DNA from: Chloroflexota bacterium
GTDB taxonomy: Bacteria > Chloroflexota > Anaerolineae > Anaerolineales > DRMV01
Length of the DNA: 25,928 nt
NCBI GenBank assembly: GCA_013153335.1
Contig: JAADEP010000128.1
Location: 1 to 25,928, forward strand
Direction: 5' to 3'
Numbering within the stretch: the first letter of the stretch is position 1; each line of letters begins with the position of its first letter. Both the position numbers and the translations under genes were made by a program. The notes under the pieces were generated by a model. The model had not been told where the DNA came from. It made no database searches and worked only from the letters and a program-made list of their open reading frames with translations. This document shows, one piece after another, positions 7,388 through 14,009 of this stretch.

Positions 7388-8161
7388 ATGGTCTGGACCC
7401 GCCGCGTCATCCTCAAAAGCCCGCAAGAGATCGCGATCATGCGCGAGGCCGGGCGCATCAACGCGTTGGCGTTGGACGCGGTGCGGAAGGCCATCCGGCC
7501 CGGGGTCACAACCGCAGAGCTGGATGCCATCGCGGAAGAGGTCATCCGTTCCCACGGCGCGAAACCCGCGTTCAAGGGCTATCCGGGGCCGTATCCGTAC
7601 CCCGCGACCATCACGGTCAGCATCAACGACGAGCTGGTGCACGGCATCCCGAGCCCCAAGCGGGTGCTCAAAGAGGGGGATATCGTCTCGGTGGATTGCG
7701 GCACGGTCTATCAAGGCTTTATCGCGGATTCGGCCTTTAGCATGGGCGTGGGCGAGATCTCGCCCCTGGCCCAAAAGTTGCTCCGGGTGACCGAAGAGGC
7801 CTTGTATAAGGGCATTGAAAAGCTGCGGCCAGGCAACCGCATTGGCGATGTGTCGTGGGCCATCCAACAGCACGTGGAATCGAACGGCTTTTATGTGACC
7901 CGCGAATACACCGGGCACGGTGTAGGCCGCTCGATGCACGAGTTCCCGATGGTGCCGAACTACGGTCGGCCTGGGCAAGGTCTGGAGATCCAGCCCGGGC
8001 TGACGGTGGCCCTCGAGCCCATGGTGCTGGTGGGGACCCCGCGCACCAAGGTCAAGCCTGATGGCTGGACGGTGGTTTCGGCCGATGGATCGCTGACCGC
8101 GCATTTTGAGCATACGGTCGCGGTCACGCCCGCAGGGCCGGTGATTCTGACCCAATTGTAG
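7388..8161 (+). CDS. map: Methionine aminopeptidase, type I
   Basis: This enzyme removes the initiator methionine from nascent proteins. All five metal ligands of the type I family can be placed: D103 (SVDCGTVYQG), D114 (IADSAF), H177 (TGHGVGRSMHE), E210 (ALEPM) and E241 (HFEHTVAV). The substrate-site H85 lies in DELVHGIPSP. The 257-residue length matches the short single-domain enzymes without an N-terminal SH3-binding or zinc-finger extension. It follows adk after 3 nt. Downstream there is no infA, only a hairpin and a promoter before rpmJ. Confidence 0.97.
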   Translation: MVWTRRVILKSPQEIAIMREAGRINALALDAVRKAIRPGVTTAELDAIAEEVIRSHGAKPAFKGYPGPYPYPATITVSINDELVHGIPSPKRVLKEGDIVSVDCGTVYQGFIADSAFSMGVGEISPLAQKLLRVTEEALYKGIEKLRPGNRIGDVSWAIQQHVESNGFYVTREYTGHGVGRSMHEFPMVPNYGRPGQGLEIQPGLTVALEPMVLVGTPRTKVKPDGWTVVSADGSLTAHFEHTVAVTPAGPVILTQL

Positions 8162-8164
8162 GTT

Positions 8165-8185
8165 GGGCCGGGAAATTTTCGGCCC
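8165..8185 (+). terminator. Possible weak terminator after map
   Basis: GGGCCG (8165-8170) pairs with CGGCCC (8180-8185); the loop GGAAATTTT can extend the stem by two G-T pairs and one A-T pair. No T-run follows, so termination would be inefficient or factor-dependent. The placement between map and the next promoter suggests a partial transcription boundary. Confidence 0.3.
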
Positions 8186-8191
8186 CTCGCC

Positions 8192-8219
8192 TGGACAAAC
8201 AACGGCTTTTCGGTATAAT
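8192..8219 (+). promoter_or_regulatory. Sigma-70-type promoter for the rpmJ-rpsM block
   Basis: TGGACA (8192-8197, five of six matches to TTGACA) and a perfect TATAAT (8214-8219) are separated by 16 nt. The -10 is preceded by GG. Transcription would start near 8226, about 43 nt before the rpmJ ATG. This is the best -35/-10 pair in the window and implies that the alpha-operon block can be made independently of the spc block. Confidence 0.75.
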
Positions 8220-8268
8220 AGCGAATTTGCGGGAGCTGGATGATCGGGATTTGGAAAGGAGCGGAACG

Positions 8269-8382
8269 ATGAAGGTCTCTTCTTCGGTCAAGAAACGCTG
8301 CTCGAAGTGCAAGATTGTGCGCCGACGCGGGCGTGTGTATGTGATCTGCGAAGATCCTCGCCACAAACAGCGACAGGGGTAG
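8269..8382 (+). CDS. rpmJ: 50S ribosomal protein L36, zinc-binding form
   Basis: L36 is the smallest large-subunit protein and binds 23S rRNA late in assembly. The 37-residue product is MKVSSSVKKRCSKCKIVRRR followed by GRVYVICEDPRHKQRQG. The four zinc ligands C11, C14, C27 and H32 are all present, marking the C+ form. AAAGGAG (about 8255-8261) precedes the ATG. It is the first gene after the internal promoter, and rpsM starts 4 nt after its stop. Confidence 0.97.
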   Translation: MKVSSSVKKRCSKCKIVRRRGRVYVICEDPRHKQRQG

Positions 8383-8386
8383 GCTT

Positions 8387-8776
8387 ATGGCACGGATTGC
8401 CGGTGTTGACTTGCCGCGGAACAAACGCATTGAAATCGCGCTGACCTACATTTACGGCATTGGTCGGTCGCGCGCGAAGGAAATCTTGGCTGCAACGGGT
8501 GTGAGCCCGGATCGCCGGGTGTATGAGCTTTCGCCCGACGAGGTGGCCCGCCTGCGGGAGTTTATCTCACGCAATTATAAGGTGGAAGGTGACTTGCGCC
8601 GCGAGGTGCAAATGAACATCAAGCGGCTGATGGATATCGGCTGCTACCGCGGGCTGCGCCACCGCCGGGGCTTGCCCGTGCGCGGGCAACGCACGCGCAC
8701 CAACGCGCGCACGCGCAAAGGCCCGCGTAAGACCGTGGCCGGGCGCGGCCGACGCCGCGGCGCGAAGAAGAAGTAA
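8387..8776 (+). CDS. rpsM: 30S ribosomal protein S13
   Basis: S13 sits in the small-subunit head, forms bridges to L5 and 23S rRNA, and its tail touches P-site tRNA. The 129-residue protein shows MARIAGVDLPRNKRIEIALT, YIYGIGRSRAKEILAATGV, and CYRGLRHRRGLPVRGQRTRT followed by NARTRKGPRKTVAG, then a strongly basic tail (RGRRRGAKKK). AGGGGTAGG within and after the rpmJ end serves as the ribosome binding site. The gap to rpsK (71 nt) holds a hairpin. Confidence 0.97.
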   Translation: MARIAGVDLPRNKRIEIALTYIYGIGRSRAKEILAATGVSPDRRVYELSPDEVARLREFISRNYKVEGDLRREVQMNIKRLMDIGCYRGLRHRRGLPVRGQRTRTNARTRKGPRKTVAGRGRRRGAKKK

Positions 8777-8781
8777 GTTTC

Positions 8782-8819
8782 GGGCTGCTGCCCTCGCCCT
8801 ACGGGCTGGAGGCAGGCCC
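8782..8819 (+). promoter_or_regulatory. Imperfect hairpin between rpsM and rpsK
   Basis: GGGCT (8782-8786) pairs with GGCCC (8815-8819), TGCC (8789-8792) with GGCA (8811-8814), and GCCC (8796-8799) with GGGC (8803-8806) over a 3-nt loop. It has no T-run. It could be an mRNA stability or attenuation element; this is inferred from base pairing only. Confidence 0.3.
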
Positions 8820-8847
8820 AAAGAGAACCTCAAGGAGAGTTGGGCTT

Positions 8848-9249
8848 ATGGCTCGTTCGGTTCGTTCGTCTCGCCGTCGTCGCACCAAGGTCAAGCGCGT
8901 GGTGCCCCGGGGCCGGATTTACATCCAGGCCACGTTCAACAACACCATCGTCACCATCACCGACGAGCAGGGCAACACCATTACCTGGGCCAGCGGCGGT
9001 ACGGTGGGCTTCAAAGGGACGCGCAAAAGCACGCCTTTCGCCGCGCGACTGGCCCTGGAGCAAGCGGTCAAGGCCGCGCGCGATATGGGCTTGCGCGAAG
9101 CCCACGTCTTCGTCAAGGGCCCGGGCCCGGGGCGCGAAGCTGCCTTGCGCGCGCTGATCAACATCGACGGCATCAAGATTTTGTCGATTTCGGATATTAC
9201 GCCTATTCCGCATAACGGTTGCCGACCGCCGAAGAAGCGACGGGTGTAA
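8848..9249 (+). CDS. rpsK: 30S ribosomal protein S11
   Basis: S11 lies on the small-subunit platform near the E site and the anti-Shine-Dalgarno end of 16S rRNA. The 133-residue product has a basic N-terminus (RSVRSSRRRRTKVKRVV), then GRIYIQATFNNTIVTITDEQ, GNTITWASGGTVGFKGTRKS, TPFAARLALEQAVKAA, FVKGPGPGREAALRAL and the diagnostic end DITPIPHNGCRPPKKRRV. AAGGAG (8832-8837) lies 10 nt upstream of the ATG. Confidence 0.97.
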   Translation: MARSVRSSRRRRTKVKRVVPRGRIYIQATFNNTIVTITDEQGNTITWASGGTVGFKGTRKSTPFAARLALEQAVKAARDMGLREAHVFVKGPGPGREAALRALINIDGIKILSISDITPIPHNGCRPPKKRRV

Positions 9250-9264
9250 AGGCGTCGGCGCCGG

Positions 9265-9291
9265 ACCCGGCGGCGCTTCGGCCCACCGGGT
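9265..9291 (+). promoter_or_regulatory. Leader hairpin 1 upstream of rpsD
   Basis: ACCCGG (9265-9270) pairs with CCGGGT (9286-9291) around a GC-rich loop containing TTCG. Together with the hairpin at 9317-9339 it structures the 120-nt gap between rpsK and rpsD. A regulatory role is inferred. Confidence 0.3.
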
Positions 9292-9316
9292 TAGCGTTTG
9301 GTTCGGTCCCGTCAAC

Positions 9317-9339
9317 CCGCCTCGCGCCGCGCGAGGCGG
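9317..9339 (+). promoter_or_regulatory. Leader hairpin 2 upstream of rpsD
   Basis: CCGCCTCGCG (9317-9326) pairs perfectly over 10 bp with CGCGAGGCGG (9330-9339), leaving a 3-nt loop. It lies 12 nt before the AAGGAGAG box of rpsD. No T-run follows, so it is not an intrinsic terminator. S4 is a known autoregulator in E. coli and B. subtilis, which makes a translational control element plausible, but no pseudoknot was worked out here. Confidence 0.45.
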
Positions 9340-9369
9340 TCAATCCGCGTCAAGGAGAGAGGCGGTTCT

Positions 9370-10011
9370 ATGGGTAGGTATCTTGGTCCGGTCTGTCGTT
9401 TGTGCCGCCGCGAAGGCGAAAAGTTGTATCTCAAAGGCGCGAAGTGCTTCACCGAAAAGTGCCCCTTTGAGCGTCGAAAATACCCGCCCGGCCAGCATGG
9501 CCGCATGGCCGCGTTGCGCCGCAGCCGCGAGTCCGACTTCGCCAAGCAGCTGCGCGCGAAGCAGCGCGCGAAGCGTATCTACGGCGTGAGCGAGCGCCAG
9601 TTCCGCCGTTACTTCGACGCCGCGACCCAACGCCGGGGCCTTACGGGCCTCAACTTGCTCCAGATCCTCGAGTCGCGGCTCGACAACGTGGTCTATCGCC
9701 TGGGCTTCGCGCGCAGCCGGGCCGAGGCGCGGCAGCTGGTGACCCACGGCCACTTCACGGTCAATGGCCGCCGCACCGACGTGCCCTCGTATTTGCTCAG
9801 CCCAGGGGATGTGGTCGCGGTGCGCGAAGGCTCGCGCAAGCGCCGTTTCTTCCAAGAGATCATCCCCGAATGGGCCGCGCAACGGTCCGTCCCCGCGTGG
9901 CTGGAACGGGATTTGGATAACCTCTCGGGTCGGGTGCTGCGTTTGCCCGAGCGCGGGGAGATCGACGCAACCATCAATGAGCAGTTGATTGTGGAATACT
10001 ACTCGCGCTAA
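9370..10011 (+). CDS. rpsD: 30S ribosomal protein S4, zinc-binding form
   Basis: S4 nucleates 5'-domain assembly of 16S rRNA and is a fidelity and mRNA-entrance protein. The ATG at 9370 follows AAGGAGAG (9352-9359) and gives 213 residues starting MGRYLGPVCRLCRREGEKLY; longer in-frame starts run through the leader hairpins and are rejected. C9, C12, C26 and C31 form the zinc site of the C+ type. Then follow KYPPGQHG, the S4 RNA-binding domain (NLLQILESRLDNVVYRLGFA, SRAEARQLVTHGHFTVNGRR) and the end INEQLIVEYYSR. Confidence 0.96.
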   Translation: MGRYLGPVCRLCRREGEKLYLKGAKCFTEKCPFERRKYPPGQHGRMAALRRSRESDFAKQLRAKQRAKRIYGVSERQFRRYFDAATQRRGLTGLNLLQILESRLDNVVYRLGFARSRAEARQLVTHGHFTVNGRRTDVPSYLLSPGDVVAVREGSRKRRFFQEIIPEWAAQRSVPAWLERDLDNLSGRVLRLPERGEIDATINEQLIVEYYSR

Positions 10012-10053
10012 TGCTGTGACCGTGTTGGACTTTTTGGATCGAGGGGTACGCGT

Positions 10054-11049
10054 ATGAGTGCCAATAATGTGTTAGCCGGCATTGTTATGCCCAAGATCAG
10101 CACGGAACGGGAGTCGCAGAGCTACGCCCGTTTCGTGATCACGCCGCTGGAGCGGGGTTACGGCGTGACCCTGGGCAACGCGTTGCGCCGCGTGTTGCTC
10201 TCGTCGTTGCCGGGCGCGGCCGTAACCATGGTGCGGATCTCCGGCGTGCCCCATGAGTTCACCACGATCCCCGGGGTGCGTGAGGATGTGCTCACCATCA
10301 TGATGAACCTCAAGAAGCTGCGCGTCAAATTGCTGGATGGTGACCGCGCCCACCTATACCTTGAGGTTCGCGGCGAAGGGGAGATCACCGCGGCCGACAT
10401 CCAACCCACCCCCGAGGTCGAAATCGTCAACCCCGAGCTTTACCTCTTCACCATCGACGACCCGCAAGCCGCGGTGACTATGGAGTTGGTGGTGGAACGA
10501 GGCCGGGGGTTCTCGCCGGCCGAAGAGCGGCGTCGCAGTCTGTCCATCAATGAACTGGCTGTGGACGCCATTTTCTCGCCCGTGCGCAAGGTCAATTTTA
10601 CGGTCGAGCCCGAACGGGTGGGGCAGCGGACCAATTATGACCGCTTGATTTTGGAGATTTGGACCGACGGCACCATGCGTCCGGAGGAGGCGCTGCACGC
10701 CGCGGCCCAGATTTTGGTCGCGCACTTTTTGCCCCTCACCGGCCAAGAAGAGGGCGAGAGTTTCTTGACGTCTACGCAACGCCCTAGCGAAGAAGAACCG
10801 GAACACAGCCGGTTGAACGTGCCCATCGAAGACCTTGAGCTCTCGGTGCGCGTGTATAACGCGCTCAAGCGCGCGGGCATCGATACGGTCGGGGATGTGT
10901 TGCGTATTTGGCGTGAGAAGGGCAAGGATGCCTTGCTCGGCATCCGGAACTTCGGTGCGAAGAGCTTGGATGAGCTCAAACAAAAGCTGCAGGCCAAGGG
11001 CTATCTGCCCGAGGACTTGGCCGCAGAAGCTGATCAGCAAGCGGAGTAA
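10054..11049 (+). CDS. rpoA: RNA polymerase alpha subunit
   Basis: The alpha dimer is the scaffold on which beta and beta' assemble; its C-terminal domain binds UP elements and activators. The 331-residue product has the N-terminal dimerisation domain with ERGYGVTLGNALRRVLLSSL, PGAAVTMVRISGVPHEFTTI, PGVREDVLTIMMNLKKL and the later SINELAVDAIFSPVRKVNF. An acidic linker of about 25 residues (EEEPEHS) leads to the C-terminal domain: IEDLELSVRVYNALKRAGID, then LLGIRNFGAKSLDELKQKL. GAGGGG upstream serves as the ribosome binding site. rplQ follows after 5 nt. Confidence 0.97.
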   Translation: MSANNVLAGIVMPKISTERESQSYARFVITPLERGYGVTLGNALRRVLLSSLPGAAVTMVRISGVPHEFTTIPGVREDVLTIMMNLKKLRVKLLDGDRAHLYLEVRGEGEITAADIQPTPEVEIVNPELYLFTIDDPQAAVTMELVVERGRGFSPAEERRRSLSINELAVDAIFSPVRKVNFTVEPERVGQRTNYDRLILEIWTDGTMRPEEALHAAAQILVAHFLPLTGQEEGESFLTSTQRPSEEEPEHSRLNVPIEDLELSVRVYNALKRAGIDTVGDVLRIWREKGKDALLGIRNFGAKSLDELKQKLQAKGYLPEDLAAEADQQAE

Positions 11050-11054
11050 GAGCC

Positions 11055-11456
11055 ATGCGACACCGAAAGGCGGGATACAAACTCGGGCGTAGCCGGGACG
11101 CGCGCAAGTGGCTGCGCCGCAATTTGCTCAAACAGCTGTTTGAGCATCGCCGCATCCGTACGACGCGCGCGAAGGCGAAGGCCATTCAGAACGAGGCCGA
11201 GAAGATCATCACGTTGGCCAAGAAGGGCCTCGCGGCCGCAGCTCAAGAGACCGAGCAAGGGCGGGCGCAGATGGTGCATTACCAACGCTTGGTCGCGGCC
11301 CGCTTGGGCAACGACCGGCAGCTCGTGCACAAAATCTTTCACGAAATTGCGCCCCTCTATGAAAACCGCCCGGGCGGTTATACCCGCATCTATCGCCTGG
11401 GTTGGCGCAAGGGCGACGCGGCCGAGATGGTGTTGATCGAGTTGGTGGAAGAATAG
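11055..11456 (+). CDS. rplQ: 50S ribosomal protein L17
   Basis: L17 lies by the peptide exit tunnel rim. The product begins MRHRKAGYKLGRSRDARKWL, the invariant family start, and continues LLKQLFEHRRIRTTRAKAKA, AEKIITLAKKGL, DRQLVHKIFHEIAPLYENRP and GGYTRIYRLGWRKGDAAEMV. It is 133 residues, slightly longer than the shortest L17 proteins because of a mid-protein insertion. GGAG at 11043-11046 is inside the rpoA end. truA follows after 33 nt. Confidence 0.97.
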   Translation: MRHRKAGYKLGRSRDARKWLRRNLLKQLFEHRRIRTTRAKAKAIQNEAEKIITLAKKGLAAAAQETEQGRAQMVHYQRLVAARLGNDRQLVHKIFHEIAPLYENRPGGYTRIYRLGWRKGDAAEMVLIELVEE

Positions 11457-11489
11457 TCACGCGGCCCGCACGCCGGGCCAGCTGGATGT

Positions 11490-12338
11490 ATGGCACTTTA
11501 CCAAGCTTGGCTAGCTTATGACGGCACCGCGTTCGCGGGGCTGCAACGACAAGCCCGGGCGCGCACGGTTCAGGGTGTGCTCGAACAAGCCTTGCGCGCG
11601 CTCGGTTGGCAAGAAGCAGCCATCCGCTACGCGGGCCGTACCGATGCTGGGGTGCACGCGTTGGGCCAGGTCGTCGCGTTCCGTTTGACCTGGCGCCATG
11701 GCGCCGAGGCGCTGCTGCGCGCGCTCAACGCCCATTTGCCGGCCGACGTTACGGTATGGCACGTGCGCGAGGCCCCTGAGGGGTTCCACCCTCGTTACGC
11801 GGCCTTGGGGCGCCGGTATGTGTATTGGCTTTGGTGCAGCGCGGTGCGCCATCCGTTCCAAGAGCGCTACGCGTGGCGGGTTTGGCCTTGCCCCTCAGCC
11901 GACGCGCTGAACCGCGCTGCAGCGCAGCTCGTCGGACGGCACGATTTCGCGGCCTTGGGCACCCCGCCCGCGGGCGCGCGGGGGACCACGGTGCGCACGG
12001 TCTATCGGGCTACGTGGTACCCCGTGGTCGAGGGGTTATGGGCCTTCGACGTCGCGGCCGACGCCTTCCTTTACCGCATGGTCCGGCGCATGGTCGCGGC
12101 GCAGGTCGCCCTGGCCCAAGGCCGAATCCCGTGGGAACGGTGGGCGCGCGCGTTCACCGAACCGCCCGCGCAACCCTGGGCCGTGCTCGCGCCGCCCCAA
12201 GGTCTGTTCTTGGCCGAGGTCGCGTATGACCCCGCGACCCTGCGGGCCTGGCAGTCCCCGACGTCGGTCGAAGCCTTTCGGGCTTGGTGGTGGGCGCGTT
12301 GGCGCCTTCAGCCGCCAGGGAGGGAGGACCATGGCTGA
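11490..12338 (+). CDS. truA: tRNA pseudouridine synthase A
   Basis: TruA isomerises uridines 38-40 in the anticodon arm of many tRNAs. The catalytic aspartate is D52 in the signature YAGRTDAGVHALGQ. The N-terminus ALYQAWLAYDGTAFAGLQRQ, the later RRYVYWLWCS and the C-terminal FLYRMVRRMVAA are further TruA hallmarks. The length is 282 residues, including a Trp/Arg-rich tail. The ribosome binding site is weak (CTGGAT). The truA-rplM-rpsI order is common in bacteria; here two extra genes intervene. The 3' end overlaps the antitoxin start by 8 nt and carries that gene's GGGAGG box. Confidence 0.95.
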   Translation: MALYQAWLAYDGTAFAGLQRQARARTVQGVLEQALRALGWQEAAIRYAGRTDAGVHALGQVVAFRLTWRHGAEALLRALNAHLPADVTVWHVREAPEGFHPRYAALGRRYVYWLWCSAVRHPFQERYAWRVWPCPSADALNRAAAQLVGRHDFAALGTPPAGARGTTVRTVYRATWYPVVEGLWAFDVAADAFLYRMVRRMVAAQVALAQGRIPWERWARAFTEPPAQPWAVLAPPQGLFLAEVAYDPATLRAWQSPTSVEAFRAWWWARWRLQPPGREDHG

Positions 12339-12540
12339 AGTGGTGGTACAGCTCACCGACCGGGAGCTGAAGCAGCTTCAGGCGCGCGCCGAACGCTTGG
12401 GCCTGTCGGTCGAAGCTTTGGCGCGGGCCACGGTGTTGGCCTGGTTGGTCCTGCCCGCGTCCGAATCCGACTTCGACCGCGCGGTGCAGTACGTGGTTCG
12501 CAAGAATGAGGACTTGTACAGGCGTTTGGCCGCGTTGTGA
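12331..12540 (+). CDS. Putative antitoxin of a Doc-type toxin-antitoxin pair
   Basis: This small protein of 69 residues has a likely N-terminal ribbon-helix-helix-like half (VVVQLTDRELKQLQARAERL, then SVEALARATV) and a C-terminal amphipathic helix, DFDRAVQYVVRKNEDLYRRL. The helix resembles the toxin-neutralising tails of antitoxins found next to Fic/Doc proteins, an impression from memory and not a search. The ATG at 12331 follows GGGAGG (about 12321-12326) with 4 nt spacing. The gene overlaps truA by 8 nt, and its TGA overlaps the toxin ATG in TGATG. The antitoxin role is inferred mainly from the adjoining toxin; DNA binding is plausible but not shown. Confidence 0.72.
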   Translation: MAEVVVQLTDRELKQLQARAERLGLSVEALARATVLAWLVLPASESDFDRAVQYVVRKNEDLYRRLAAL

Positions 12541-12956
12541 TGCGTTACTTGACCGTGCAGGATGTGCTGCACATCCACACATTGGTGATGGCCCAGACCG
12601 GCTCGGAAGCGGGCGTGCGCGATTGGGCCGGGTTGGTCTCTGCGGTCGCGACGCCGCAGATGACCTTCGGCGGTCAGGACCTTTACCCCAGCATCGGCGA
12701 TAAGGCCGCGGCGCTGGCCTTTGGTCTGGTCAAAAACCATCCCTTTGTCAACGGGAACAAACGCACGGCGCACGCGGCTATGGAAGTGTTTTTGGTGTTG
12801 AACGGGTATGAGCTCGAAGCTTCGGACGAGGAGCAGGAACACGCGTTGTTGCAGGTGGCCGCGTGTCATTGGGATCGGACCCGATTCGCGGCCTGGGTCA
12901 AGGCGCATTTGAAGCCCCGGGCCCAAGAGGCTCGGCAACCGGAGGTTGAACCGTGA
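12540..12956 (+). CDS. doc: Death-on-curing (Doc/Fic) family toxin
   Basis: Doc-family proteins are Fic-fold enzymes; phage P1 Doc phosphorylates elongation factor EF-Tu and halts translation, and a small antitoxin blocks it. The 138-residue product carries the Fic loop HPFVNGNKRTA with H67, N71, K74 and R75. The NKR form marks the Doc branch and not AMP-transferring Fic enzymes (GNGR). N71 replaces the Asp found there in P1 Doc. Other family features are the N-terminal LTVQDVLHIHTLVMAQTG, LVSAVATPQMTFGGQDLYP and the helix DKAAALAFGLVKNHPF. The ATG at 12540 overlaps the antitoxin stop (a GTG at 12537 is an alternative). Its stop overlaps the rplM GTG. Activity and target are inferred from the family. 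Confidence 0.9.
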   Translation: MRYLTVQDVLHIHTLVMAQTGSEAGVRDWAGLVSAVATPQMTFGGQDLYPSIGDKAAALAFGLVKNHPFVNGNKRTAHAAMEVFLVLNGYELEASDEEQEHALLQVAACHWDRTRFAAWVKAHLKPRAQEARQPEVEP

Positions 12957-13399
12957 CCACGAAATTGCATCGAACGTATTACCCCAAGGCCGATGAGGTC
13001 ACCCATGAGTGGTACGTCATCGACGCGAGCGGCCAGATTTTGGGCCGCTTGGCCGCGAAAGTCGCGACGTTGCTCATGGGGAAGCATAAGCCCGCGTACA
13101 CTCCGGGTGTGGATATGGGCGATTTCGTCATTGTCATCAACGCGGATCGGGTGCGGGTAACGGGCCGCAAGCTGACCGATAAGAAATACTACCGCCACTC
13201 GGGGTATCCGGGCGGGATCAAGGAAACCGCGCTGCGAGATATGTTGCGCACCCATCCCGAGCGGGTGATCGAGCTCGCGGTCAAGGGGATGTTGCCCAAG
13301 AACCGGCTGGGCCGCAAGATGCTCCGTCGCCTCAAGGTCTACGCTGGCCCTGAGCATCCCCACGAGGCGCAGCGGCCCAAGGTGGTGACGTTAGACTAA
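12953..13399 (+). CDS. rplM: 50S ribosomal protein L13
   Basis: L13 is an early large-subunit assembly protein; in E. coli it represses its own operon with S9. The 148-residue product has TKLHRTYYPKADEVTHEWYV, IDASGQILGRLAAKVATLLM, GKHKPAYTPGVDMGDFVIVI, TGRKLTDKKYYRHSGYPGGI and MLPKNRLGRKMLRRLKVYAG, ending in a HPHEAQRP segment. The start is GTG at 12953, overlapping the toxin stop as GTGA, with GGAGG (12941-12945) inside the toxin gene. L13 synthesis is therefore probably coupled to translation of the toxin. rpsI follows after 64 nt. Confidence 0.97.
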   Translation: MTTKLHRTYYPKADEVTHEWYVIDASGQILGRLAAKVATLLMGKHKPAYTPGVDMGDFVIVINADRVRVTGRKLTDKKYYRHSGYPGGIKETALRDMLRTHPERVIELAVKGMLPKNRLGRKMLRRLKVYAGPEHPHEAQRPKVVTLD

Positions 13400-13463
13400 C
13401 GCGCGGAGCGGTTGGCTCTGCGAGGAACCCCGACTTCACGCGGGAAACCAGGAGGCAAGAAGG

Positions 13464-13871
13464 ATGGAGCAGGCCCAAAAGGTGCGATACTACGAAGGCA
13501 TTGGCCGTCGCAAAGAAGCGACCGCGCGCGTGCGCATTATGCCGGGCAGCGGTCGGTTTGTGGTCAACAACCGGCCCATTGAGGCCTATTTCACTCGCTT
13601 CGGCGATATTGAATACATCCTCAAACCCTTTGAGGTGCTCGGCGAAGCGCGCGAGCGGTATGACATCACAGTGCTGGTCAAGGGCGGCGGCATCACGGGC
13701 CAGGCGGGCGCGATCCGCTTGGGCTTGGCGCGGGCCTTCCTGAAGATGAACCCCGACTATCGCCCGGCTTTGCGCAAGGCGGGCTTGTTGACGCGTGACC
13801 CGCGCGAGAAAGAGCGCAAGAAGCCGGGGCTCAAGCGGGCCCGCAAGGCGCCGACCTACACCAAGCGGTAA
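13464..13871 (+). CDS. rpsI: 30S ribosomal protein S9
   Basis: S9 sits in the small-subunit head, and its C-terminal arginine reaches the P-site tRNA anticodon. The 135-residue product shows YYEGIGRRKEATARVRIMPG, the segment GKFVVN-like SGRFVVNNRPIEAYF, VKGGGITGQAGAIRLGLARA, and LRKAGLLTRDPREKERKKPG followed by LKRARKAPTYTKR. The end is TKR where many bacteria have SKR; the final Lys-Arg is kept. AGGAGG lies upstream of the ATG. It is the last gene of the ribosomal block; no T-tailed hairpin is visible after it. Confidence 0.97.
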   Translation: MEQAQKVRYYEGIGRRKEATARVRIMPGSGRFVVNNRPIEAYFTRFGDIEYILKPFEVLGEARERYDITVLVKGGGITGQAGAIRLGLARAFLKMNPDYRPALRKAGLLTRDPREKERKKPGLKRARKAPTYTKR

Positions 13872-13973
13872 GGCACGGGCTGCTCGCACGGCCCTGTCCG
13901 CGGCGGGCCAGCGCGTCGGAAAGGCTTACGTGGCCCACCGCGGGGCCGGTGCTGTTGGCCGCGGGTTGGGCCC

Positions 13974-14002
13974 TTGGTTCGGCGCTTGGGATTTGGTATA
14001 AT
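13974..14002 (+). promoter_or_regulatory. Promoter of tRNA-Ser(TGA)
   Basis: A perfect TATAAT (13997-14002), preceded by GG, lies 17 nt downstream of TTGGTT (13974-13979). Only 7 nt separate the -10 from the first base of the mature tRNA, so transcription should begin at or within a base or two of the tRNA 5' end. Confidence 0.7.
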
Positions 14003-14009
14003 CCGAGTC

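Noticed and set aside
8162..8268. Hidden infA gene in another frame
   Set aside because: The gap is 107 bp, shorter than an IF-1 gene, and is occupied by a promoter.
9298..9369. Longer S4 with 24 extra N-terminal residues
   Set aside because: The region forms leader hairpins, and AAGGAGAG correctly precedes the ATG at 9370 with the conserved MGRYLGP start.
13872..13973. Terminator after rpsI
   Set aside because: Only a 6-bp stem with one G-T pair (GGGCTG/CGGCCC) was found and no T-run follows, so the operon end is unresolved.
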